A stretch of DNA of 37,671 nucleotides from Lentisphaerales bacterium (GTDB lineage Bacteria > Verrucomicrobiota > Lentisphaeria > Lentisphaerales > Lentisphaeraceae). The stretch lies in contig JAKVBD010000047.1 in NCBI GenBank assembly GCA_022446985.1, positions 1 to 37,671 of the forward strand. Reading direction: 5' to 3'. A model generated the notes under the pieces. That model saw only the letters and a list, made by a program, of their open reading frames with translations. It searched no databases and was not told where the DNA came from. Both the position numbers and the translations under genes were made by a program. Positions 1 through 6,185 of this stretch are shown here, piece by piece; the stretch's first letter is position 1; each line of letters opens with the position of its first letter.

Positions 1-234
1 TTTAAAAAGGACTTCTCGGCAGAGGAATTACAGGCGATGTATGATGATCCAAAATACATAAAAGCTTTAGAGATTCACGATGAGCAGGGGCTGGAAGCTG
101 CTATTAACAGTCTTTCTGAAAATGGTATGGGGAAGACCGAGGCTCGTTATAGTATGCAAGCCTTGGTGGATGCGGTGAAAACGGCCCAGCAAGAGCAAGA
201 AGCGGCTGAACAGGAAGAACCACAACCCGTTTAG
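1..234 (+). CDS. C-terminal part of an unknown protein (5' end outside the window)
   Basis: The reading frame is open from base 1, and the residues before the first ATG at 37 (FKKDFSAEELQAM) read like ordinary protein, so this is probably the end of a longer gene. Starting at the ATG at 37 would give a 65-residue protein; a GAGGA lies upstream of that ATG, so the short form cannot be excluded. The visible part is charged and probably helical, and ends in a Gln/Glu-rich tail (about the last 20 residues) closing with PQPV. No catalytic motif, signal peptide or membrane segment is visible. The next gene lies 73 bases downstream on the same strand. Family not recognised. Confidence 0.55.
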   Translation, partial: FKKDFSAEELQAMYDDPKYIKALEIHDEQGLEAAINSLSENGMGKTEARYSMQALVDAVKTAQQEQEAAEQEEPQPV

Positions 235-307
235 GACGCTAAAATTTGACTTCCGGGGTTAACAGCAACTACTGTAAAGAAGTGGAAAGTTAACTCTGGA
301 GTAAGTC

Positions 308-652
308 ATGGAAATTCTGTTGATGTATATGGAAGATCACAAGCAGTTTGACAGTGCTAAAGTTAAAGAAAGCTTTAGAGCTATGGATAAAATTGTGCAA
401 ATCAGTGAAGCGGACTGGCTTGGCGATAACCTTGAGTGTGTTTCAGAAGATGAAACTCACATAAAACTTTCTGGAGATCATGAGTTCCTCGCTATTCAAG
501 GAAAAGAAACCTCTTCGATTTATTTTGCTTTTGAAATTCAAAAGACTTACGGCGGTAGTTTTCACTTAACAGATTCGGAAGGGCACTTTGACATGCTGCT
601 GGACGGATCACAAAAATTTGAAGAAATTAAGCAGCAACTAAAAGCGTCTTAG
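308..652 (+). CDS. Small hypothetical protein, 114 aa
   Basis: Complete ORF with a good ribosome binding site (CTGGAG, 7 bases before the ATG). The protein is acidic, soluble, and has no signal peptide, membrane segment or cysteine pattern. It looks like a single small alpha/beta domain, and I do not recognise the family. The stop codon overlaps by four bases the end of the convergent glycosyltransferase gene (649), so there is no room for a dedicated terminator between the two. It may share a transcript with the preceding partial gene. Confidence 0.7.
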   Translation: MEILLMYMEDHKQFDSAKVKESFRAMDKIVQISEADWLGDNLECVSEDETHIKLSGDHEFLAIQGKETSSIYFAFEIQKTYGGSFHLTDSEGHFDMLLDGSQKFEEIKQQLKAS

Positions 653-1767
653 TCTATAAGGCCGGCATCTCTTAAGCTTTCTTCAATTGTCTGCCATCTG
701 TGAGTGTACTGGTGTCCTTTGAGCATCAGTGATCTTGATGCCTGGCTTATTTCTAGAATTTTTTCAGGATTATTTTTGAGCCAATGATACTTACTTCTGG
801 CTTCTTTGAGAGATTGAAAAGAAATGCAGTCTACATCTGGTGTAAATACTTTTTTTAGCATTGGGTGCTCATTAGTAAATAGCAGCGAACAGGATGCTAT
901 TTCAAAAGCTTTTAAAGGTATTCCATGCATGGGGTCAGGCCTGAAGAGATTTAGGCTAATATTTGAGGATCCGCAAAGCCGGCTCCATTCTTGTGGATAA
1001 GATGCTCGCTTTTTAAGGTGTTTGGGCCAATCCCCCAACGTGGACCAGTCTTCATATGTTCCATTTATTTCTAACTCGTTTTCAAAAAGTCGGCAAACGG
1101 ATGCTCGGAGCAAGGCATTGTGGTTTTCAAATAATGCAGCTTGCCATTGGCTGGCGTCAAATAAGTTAATGTATTTGTGGAAGGTGACCGGGCAGCTATT
1201 GCAGAAATCGTCATATAGCTCTTCCTTCTTTATAGGGTTGAGTACTTGAGAGCTTTTTTCGAGAAAGTTATGGATGACTTTAAAGAAACTTTGAAGTTCA
1301 TTGCCGAATGGAGTTGAGGGGTTGGCTTTTAATCTTAGCGGATGCAGCAGCTGAACCATGGGACTATCTGCGGTCATATGTCGGAGTTCTCCCATAAAGG
1401 AAATATCTTTAGTTTTTTGCAAAGGTTTAAAGAGTGTGCTGTTAACAGCCAAAGGAAGATAGAATGAATGCTGCCAACCAACTTTAGAAAACCACAGTTG
1501 CTGAGCTTCGGAAAAACAGAACATGAATGAGTTTTCCTTCAGAAAGTCAGGTGCATTTTCAGACTGGAATTTATGGGTATCTGTAAACCAAATAGCCATT
1601 GGTATTTTGCTATTGAAGGATTGATGTGCTGAAATTTCAAGTTCATTTAAACCAAGTATAAGGTCAGCATGTTCATCCGGGTGTTCAATAGTATGATGCC
1701 CAGCTGCTTCAAGACATGGAAGCAGATTATATTTTAAAAGAGGTGAGCCATTAATCAAAATTTTCAT
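649..1767 (-). CDS. CgeB-like glycosyltransferase, 372 aa
   Basis: The C-terminal ~120 residues carry the typical CgeB / Glycos_transf_1_2 pattern: NISLNLFRPDPMHGIPLKAFEIA, then loss-of-face residues LLFTNEHP, then a D-rich turn and a helix ending GHQYTHRW. The N-terminal half begins with a Rossmann-like strand (MKILINGSPLL) and includes an acceptor-side stretch IWFTDTH. The fold is GT-B; proteins of this family transfer a sugar from a nucleotide-sugar donor in the cytoplasm, usually for surface glycans or spore and capsule material. Neither donor nor acceptor can be read from the sequence. It is a single gene, convergent with the small gene ending at 652, and a strong terminator hairpin stands 47 bases upstream of its start, so it needs its own promoter after that hairpin or read-through. 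Confidence 0.75.
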   Translation of the reverse strand: MKILINGSPLLKYNLLPCLEAAGHHTIEHPDEHADLILGLNELEISAHQSFNSKIPMAIWFTDTHKFQSENAPDFLKENSFMFCFSEAQQLWFSKVGWQHSFYLPLAVNSTLFKPLQKTKDISFMGELRHMTADSPMVQLLHPLRLKANPSTPFGNELQSFFKVIHNFLEKSSQVLNPIKKEELYDDFCNSCPVTFHKYINLFDASQWQAALFENHNALLRASVCRLFENELEINGTYEDWSTLGDWPKHLKKRASYPQEWSRLCGSSNISLNLFRPDPMHGIPLKAFEIASCSLLFTNEHPMLKKVFTPDVDCISFQSLKEARSKYHWLKNNPEKILEISQASRSLMLKGHQYTHRWQTIEESLRDAGLID

Positions 1768-1813
1768 GAAAAGCTTCTACGCAAAGAGTGTACCGGTAGA
1801 ATCAGGGCAAATA

Positions 1814-1838
1814 AAAACCCGGCGTAATGCCGGGTTTT
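1814..1838 (-). terminator. Perfect 10-bp stem rho-independent terminator
   Basis: A 10-base arm AAAACCCGGC is followed by a 5-base loop and its exact complement GCCGGGTTTT. The A-rich and T-rich flanks make it work on either strand, but on the minus strand it ends a stretch with other hairpins and a plausible promoter, and on the plus strand no gene ends nearby. It stands just upstream of the CgeB-like gene. Confidence 0.8.
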
Positions 1839-1947
1839 ATCCTCCGCTCATCCTCTGTGAGTTCCCCGCTAGTTATTAGATCCCCATCCAAACTAGCGCA
1901 CTTCCTTCCTCCAATCCACATTCTCTTAACTCTCAAGAGTGTTTCTT
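1814..1947 (-). ncRNA. Possible structured small RNA or leader RNA ending at the terminator
   Basis: The 317-base gap 1768-2084 has no convincing gene. On the minus strand it shows a promoter-like pair, TTGCAA (1982-1977) and TACCAT (1959-1954) with 17-base spacing, giving a start near 1947. The predicted transcript contains a hairpin with an 8-bp stem (CGCTAGTT at 1867-1874 with AACTAGCG at 1891-1898) whose loop can extend pairing (GGAT with ATCT), a small ACTCT/AGAGT palindrome (1929-1940), and then the terminator. It does not match 6S, SRP, RNase P or tmRNA as I know them. A 39-codon minus-strand ORF (1921-1802) lies across the same bases, including the terminator, so a small peptide or a dispersed repeat are alternatives. 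Confidence 0.35.
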
Positions 1948-2084
1948 ATTGCTATGGTAATAAGCCTGAAAACCCTTTGCAATGGGCTAATGTCATTTTT
2001 GTCATTTTTCTTATTCATGCATGAGCTGAGCACGGAAAGATCTAAAAGTGAGATGAATTATAGAGCTGTTCTCAGAAGTGAGAA

Positions 2085-2801
2085 TCAGTCGAGGGAGTAA
2101 ACTTTTAGGTTGTCGACTTCAACTTCGCCATTGACTGCAAAGGCAATATTATCCTTAAGGTGATCCAGACCTTTAGAGTCTAACTTTGCAATTTCCTTAC
2201 CATCGATATAGGCAGTTAAAGTAGAATCTTTAAAGACCATTGTCATTTCATACCATTTACCGATTTCCAGTTTAGCCTTCTTGGTAATTGCTTTGTCTTT
2301 ACAAAGAGCCGCGGCTTCTTTTTTCTTCCCGGCTTTTCTCATGTTATGTATATCAAGTCTGAAGTAACCTTCGATTTGATCGACAATTTGTACAGAATTT
2401 GGCGTCACTCCTACTGCACAGATGTGCCCAGCCCAGGTTACCTTTTTGGCTTTCGGGTCATTGTAGTTGAACTTCATACCCTTTGAGGTCAGCATTTTAA
2501 ATTTTACCGTGACGATTCCGTCATCAAATGGATTGGTGTGTAGAACTGAAACTCCATGGTCGGCTTCTTTTGCCATTTTTATATGGAGGACACCATCATT
2601 CAAGTCGGCTTGTTTTATCCCTTGAGCTCGCTTTGCACTGTTTGTTTTCCAGTTATTGCCAAGTTCTTCTTTAGAATCATCAGACTCAGTGCGGTTAAAG
2701 TCATCTTCAAAAATTAATTTTGCTTTGGGTATGAGTTCTCCAGGACTTTGGGCAAAGGCTGGAAGGCTTAAGAATATAAATAAAATGAGTATTAGTTTCA
2801 T
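2085..2801 (-). CDS. Secreted concanavalin-A-like / DUF1080-like protein, 238 aa
   Basis: The frame stays open to 2894, but the start at 2801 is preferred: it begins a clean signal peptide (MKLILILFIFLSLPAFA, cut before QSPGE) and has GGAG nine bases upstream. The mature part follows the laminin-G/concanavalin-A-like plan common in PVC bacteria: an early FEDDFNR strand with 'D-D-F', NNWK, GVLHIKM, a central DGIVTVKFKM strand, and near the end KWYEMTMVFKDSTLTAYIDGKEIA, which is the usual pair of final strands. Such domains bind or cleave carbohydrate; no catalytic acid pair is clear, so glycan binding is as likely as hydrolysis. It is a single gene. The terminator at 1814-1838 is too far downstream to be clearly its own. 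Confidence 0.7.
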   Translation of the reverse strand: MKLILILFIFLSLPAFAQSPGELIPKAKLIFEDDFNRTESDDSKEELGNNWKTNSAKRAQGIKQADLNDGVLHIKMAKEADHGVSVLHTNPFDDGIVTVKFKMLTSKGMKFNYNDPKAKKVTWAGHICAVGVTPNSVQIVDQIEGYFRLDIHNMRKAGKKKEAAALCKDKAITKKAKLEIGKWYEMTMVFKDSTLTAYIDGKEIAKLDSKGLDHLKDNIAFAVNGEVEVDNLKVYSLD

Positions 2802-3067
2802 AGAAGTATCTCCGTTTTTATTTATACACGACGGATTATTGCTGACTGTTACAAAAATATAGAAAAGATTTTCTCTTTTATCACTTTTTCTCATTATTCA
2901 GAGTCATTTGCTTTTATTGGCGAGAGTTATGGAAATCGATTAAAGATAAGTTTTAGAAGCTAAGAGTAAGGACGAAGGATTATTTTAAGGATAACTTAGA
3001 AAAGAAGGAAAAGGAATAAGTTTCCTGTAGAACTGGGGGGAGAGTAGTTAATGAATAATTAGGGAAA
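2802..3067. other. Intergenic stretch, no gene seen
   Basis: About 300 bases separate the lectin-fold gene from the peroxidase gene. Apart from the hairpin at its right end I see only short purine-rich sequence (2960-3050) and stops in all frames. It must carry the promoter of the secreted lectin-fold gene; no confident -35/-10 pair stands out. Confidence 0.5.
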
Positions 3068-3096
3068 TCGGTTCTTAAGTATGACTTAAGAACCGA
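3068..3096 (-). terminator. 13-bp perfect hairpin downstream of the peroxidase gene
   Basis: A 13-base arm (TCGGTTCTTAAGT) and its exact complement flank a 3-base loop, beginning 9 bases after the stop codon of the cytochrome c peroxidase gene. There is no long T-run on the minus-strand side, so it may act as an RNA 3'-end stabiliser as much as a classical terminator. Confidence 0.65.
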
Positions 3097-3104
3097 ATAG
3101 AAAT

Positions 3105-4127
3105 TTAGTTAGGGTCAGGCATTGGAGTTGTCGCTGTACTTGCAGGGAGCTTTGGCTCAGCGATGTAATTCTTGTCTGGTTTACCAGTTAAAGCTTTAAG
3201 GAAGGTAACAATTGAGTCAATGTCTTCTCTGGAAAGTTTCTTGCCAAGTTGGTACTCAGCCATCATGTCGACCATAGTATTCAAATCATTTACTGAACCA
3301 TCGTGAAGGTAAGGACCTGTTTCTGCAATATTCCTTAAACTTGGCACTTTGAAAGAATGCTTTTCTGCTGGATTTTTGGTGATGTCGTAACGACCATTGT
3401 CTTTAAGTGCTGGCCAACTTTTTAGTAGTCCAAGTTTCATGTACATGTTTCCGCCCAGTGCAGGGCCGTTATGGCATGAGTAACAGCCGACTTCCATAAA
3501 TTTAACAAAGCCTTTTTTCTCTTCGTCGTTTAGCACAGACATGTCACCTTTGGCAAAGTTATCAAACTTACCTGGAGTAACCAATTTTCTTTCAAAGGCA
3601 CCAATTGCATTACCGAAGTTGTCGTAAGTTACGGTTTCTGAATCAGGGAAAGCTTCTTTAAATAGTTCTACATATTCAGGTATAGAGTTAATAACTTTAA
3701 GCACGCTGGCTTCGTCCGGCATAGCCATTTCAACAGGGTTGAGAACTGGACCTTTAGCCTGCTCTTCTACATCCTTAGCTCTACCATCCCAGAACTGTGC
3801 AAGATGCATAGCAGCATTATATACAGTAGGAGCATTTCTGCCGCCTAGCTTTTTTTGGTGACCTTCAGAGAATTGTTTGTTATCGACACCATATGTATCG
3901 AGACCGTGACAAGAGTTACAACTGACATCGTGGTTTTTAGAAAATCTTTTATCGAAGTAGAGTTTTCTTCCCAGATCAATTTTTTCTTTAGTGAGAGTAT
4001 TAGAATCACTCTCCATTGTTTTAGGTAGAGGTTTAATTTGATCCAGATAGGATTGTGGAACTTTAACTTCAGCTTGGGCAATGCTGAAAGTTAAGCAGGC
4101 AGCGGTAATTGCGGTGAAAATTTTCAT
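3105..4127 (-). CDS. Di-haem cytochrome c peroxidase (CcpA/MauG family), 340 aa
   Basis: Periplasmic enzyme of the bacterial cytochrome c peroxidase family, which reduces H2O2 to water with electrons from small c-type cytochromes. A signal peptide (residues 1-19, ending AQA) is followed by two CxxCH haem sites: C70-x-x-C73-H74 (low-potential, peroxidatic haem) and C215-x-x-C218-H219 (electron-entry haem). Also visible are the family blocks GRNAPTVYNAA, FWDGRA, NPVEM and PSLRNIAETGPYLHDG. The length fits the usual 330-345 residues. It is monocistronic: a hairpin closes it at 3068-3096, and its promoter region holds two PerR-box-like palindromes, which fits induction by peroxide. MauG-type protein oxidation is the alternative, but context and length favour peroxidase. 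Confidence 0.92.
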   Translation of the reverse strand: MKIFTAITAACLTFSIAQAEVKVPQSYLDQIKPLPKTMESDSNTLTKEKIDLGRKLYFDKRFSKNHDVSCNSCHGLDTYGVDNKQFSEGHQKKLGGRNAPTVYNAAMHLAQFWDGRAKDVEEQAKGPVLNPVEMAMPDEASVLKVINSIPEYVELFKEAFPDSETVTYDNFGNAIGAFERKLVTPGKFDNFAKGDMSVLNDEEKKGFVKFMEVGCYSCHNGPALGGNMYMKLGLLKSWPALKDNGRYDITKNPAEKHSFKVPSLRNIAETGPYLHDGSVNDLNTMVDMMAEYQLGKKLSREDIDSIVTFLKALTGKPDKNYIAEPKLPASTATTPMPDPN

Positions 4128-4143
4128 GTGTGTCCTTTTTCTT

Positions 4144-4158
4144 TTAGAATCGTTCTAA
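4144..4158 (-). promoter_or_regulatory. PerR-box-like palindrome (proximal), one mismatch
   Basis: TTAGAATCGTTCTAA fits the PerR consensus TTANAATNATTNTAA except for one G in the second half, and the symmetry extends one base each side (4143-4159). Its centre lies about 24 bases upstream of the peroxidase start codon, where a bound Fur-family protein would block transcription. Confidence 0.6.
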
Positions 4159-4202
4159 ATTATTCTTTCTAACATAAAGTTACAATAAAATAGTTAAGGA
4201 AT

Positions 4203-4217
4203 TTAGAATAATTCTAA
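4203..4217 (-). promoter_or_regulatory. PerR-box-like palindrome (distal), exact consensus match
   Basis: TTAGAATAATTCTAA matches TTANAATNATTNTAA at every fixed position. Its centre is 59 bases from that of the proximal copy, within the 174-base gap between the ArsR gene and the peroxidase gene. No perR/fur gene is in the window. Confidence 0.65.
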
Positions 4218-4301
4218 TTTATTTATTTTGTCCATTAAATCAATAATTTGAGTTGTCGGTTATTATCGACAAATGTCAAATGCTAAATGATTCTCAAAAT
4301 C

Positions 4302-4604
4302 TTAATCACCAAAAATCACACTCATAGAATGCATCATTTTAAATAATTTTGGACTGCAGATGGTATAAAAGGTTTCTACACCACTTTTTTGTTTAGTAAT
4401 GAGGTGAGCATTATACATTTTACCGAGTGCTTGTGAGACGGCACTTGTGCTCATACCACTTTTCTGGGATAGCTGCGTTACCGTATATTCATCATCTTTC
4501 ATCAGGCAAAGTAACATAAGTCGTCCCGGATGGGCAAGATGCTTGAGAAGTTCACTCACTTCGTGGCATTTGTTGACCATATCTTCTTGGGTTACTTGTT
4601 TCAT
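4302..4604 (-). CDS. ArsR-family regulator, YgaV/BigR-like, 100 aa
   Basis: Winged-helix repressor. The start at 4604 is preferred over 4637 because its ATG overlaps the stop of the rhodanese gene in the sequence ATGA (translational coupling). Residues 18-60 carry the ArsR core: SELLKHLAHPGRLMLLCLM, then the recognition helix TQLSQKSGMSTSAVSQALGKM, then the wing LITKQKSGVETFYTI. The coupling to a rhodanese/DUF2892 gene is that of E. coli ygaVP, whose ArsR protein senses sulfide/persulfide through cysteines. Cys33 sits where the first sensing Cys lies in BigR/SqrR-type proteins. A second candidate is Cys83 (or Cys13), but it is not at the usual C-terminal position, so persulfide sensing is an inference. 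The classical arsenic-binding CVC motif is absent. Confidence 0.85.
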   Translation of the reverse strand: MKQVTQEDMVNKCHEVSELLKHLAHPGRLMLLCLMKDDEYTVTQLSQKSGMSTSAVSQALGKMYNAHLITKQKSGVETFYTICSPKLFKMMHSMSVIFGD

Positions 4605-5062
4605 GGCGTTTTCCCGAGAACGATAGCCATTGGGCAATTTCCACTAAGGTCAGCTAAAAAGAGAGCAGTTCCAATAATTGTTGGAGCCCAGTGAAAAAGT
4701 GGATTGATAAAGGTGCCTATTACACTGAAGGTGGCTATCATAAGACCTGCTATGATCATCACCTGACGCATAATTGAAATCTTAGTTTTCGCGTTTCCTT
4801 TTATAATATTTCCGGAATTAACTCCCTTGAGACCGCCTTCGATAACTTTAACTGAAATTGGTTCTTTACTGGCATTTTCTATTTTTTCTTTGGCAATAGC
4901 AGCTCTACTACCACTTCGGCAAAGTAGTTCCAAGGTTTCGTGTTTAGTGATTTTTAGGAGGACTTCTAGATTAGTTTCAAGCCCAGAAAGAGGGATGTTG
5001 AGGTCATGTTTAACCCGTCCTTCCTGTTTTATCTCATCTACGTCTCTTACATCAAGTATCAT
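4601..5062 (-). CDS. Rhodanese plus DUF2892 membrane protein, YgaP-like, 153 aa
   Basis: The N-terminal rhodanese domain begins ILDVRD and has the active-site loop CRSGSRA, whose Cys would carry a persulfide. The C-terminal half holds two membrane segments of the DUF2892/YgaP type (VMIIAGLMIATFSVIGTF and HWAPTIIGTALFLADLSG) ending NCPMAIVLGKTP. E. coli YgaP is an inner-membrane sulfurtransferase that handles thiosulfate/sulfide sulfur, with its rhodanese domain in the cytoplasm. Anomaly: the protein starts right at the ILDVR strand, about 15-20 residues shorter at the N-terminus than usual, and an in-frame stop lies nine codons upstream, so the first helix of the rhodanese fold is missing. 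The upstream DNA is very AT-rich with no clear ribosome site. Operon with the ArsR gene. Confidence 0.82.
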   Translation of the reverse strand: MILDVRDVDEIKQEGRVKHDLNIPLSGLETNLEVLLKITKHETLELLCRSGSRAAIAKEKIENASKEPISVKVIEGGLKGVNSGNIIKGNAKTKISIMRQVMIIAGLMIATFSVIGTFINPLFHWAPTIIGTALFLADLSGNCPMAIVLGKTP

Positions 5063-5283
5063 TATAATATTTCTTTTTTTATAAATTTATAAATAATTAA
5101 ATATAATTGCAAATTGTTTAAAAAAATAAGTCATATTTATAGAGGTTGATTGATGGTGAAATTTGACAGCTTGTTAACTCTTTTATTAACTTTCAATAAT
5201 TCTAAGACATTTGAAGATAGGGGATCTTGTGACTGAAGAATTTTCCCTGTAGATTATTTTGTCAATTGAGCAGGGCGTTGAAA

Positions 5284-5886
5284 ATGACTGACAATGTAAC
5301 TTACGCAAATTCATTAGGAGAGATTTTAGCTCCATTGTTGTTGTTGATAAGATCCACGGGCTTTTTTGAAGCCTATGTGTTTATTCCAACAATGACACTT
5401 TTGGCTGCTTATATTTTTCAAAAGCTCAAACGGGTAACTACTGCATCTCCTATCTTTCTAGTTGGCTATTTTTGCTTGTGTTTTATCATGACAAATACTG
5501 CGGCAGTCGCTTTAAAGACTATGATTGTTGAGGAGATGGATTACGTCACTGAAGTCTGGTTTCTTCATTTAGTTTCACCTATTCACATATTCATAGTCAC
5601 TGTAACGGGATCCTTTCTTTTGTTAATCTGGAGAAATTCGAAACAAACCTTAGACAGAATTTTATGCTTTTATGTTCAGTTGGGTTTATTAGGAGGTTTT
5701 AGTGTAGCAATCTACAGACTGATTCATGAACCTTTTGAACTTTCGAATGTTACCACGGGCTTAGGAGCTTTGATTTTGATTTGTTTGTTCTCAATCTTAA
5801 ATGCTGACTTACTGATTCGTTTTAAGAAGATTATAAGTCGTGATAATAAGACAGTTGACGAAGTGCCTGAAAGAGTCGATTTGTAA
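5284..5886 (+). CDS. Unknown multi-pass membrane protein, 200 aa
   Basis: The frame can start at TTG 5266, but the ATG at 5284 is preferred because AGGG lies eight bases before it. About six hydrophobic segments are visible (roughly residues 12-25, 33-46, 59-75, 96-117, 127-144 and 158-178), with short charged loops and a charged C-terminal tail. No charged catalytic motif or transporter signature is visible. It lies divergently from the rhodanese operon, with a shared 220-base promoter region. Family not recognised; the overall shape (six or so helices, ~200 residues) is that of a small integral membrane protein. Confidence 0.75.
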   Translation: MTDNVTYANSLGEILAPLLLLIRSTGFFEAYVFIPTMTLLAAYIFQKLKRVTTASPIFLVGYFCLCFIMTNTAAVALKTMIVEEMDYVTEVWFLHLVSPIHIFIVTVTGSFLLLIWRNSKQTLDRILCFYVQLGLLGGFSVAIYRLIHEPFELSNVTTGLGALILICLFSILNADLLIRFKKIISRDNKTVDEVPERVDL

Positions 5887-6185
5887 CCGATTTCAGGCTT
5901 TTATAATTCTTACGCCCGCTCGTGCCTCGCTCAAGCCGTGAATAACGCGGAGTGATATAGATTGCGGTGAAGGGGTTAATGGGCATGATCACATGATCTT
6001 TTTGATTGGTAAGATTTTATGTGTAGAGCGCTAAAGATGGGTTAGTTAATGGATCTAAGAATGTTATTAATGAATTTTTCTTTGTGTCCCAGAGTCTTCT
6101 TGTTCATCTGTACAGATCTTGAAATCCTGTCTAAAAGCTCAAAGCCAGGAACGCTGACTAAGCGCCAGCATCCCCAAAATAAGTT
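5887..6185. other. Intergenic stretch with a GC-rich patch, no gene seen
   Basis: 299 bases between convergent genes. The part at 5910-5975 is noticeably more GC-rich than its surroundings (CGCTCGTGCCTCGCTC...) and contains no ORF. The right part (6090-6175) has short imperfect inverted repeats. No terminator with a T-run is clear for either neighbour. It could hold a dispersed repeat or the remains of a gene. Confidence 0.4.

Noticed and set aside
1827..2024. Plus-strand 65-residue ORF over the terminator and hairpin region
   Set aside because: Starts inside the terminator loop, has no ribosome site and low-complexity Leu/Ser/Pro content.
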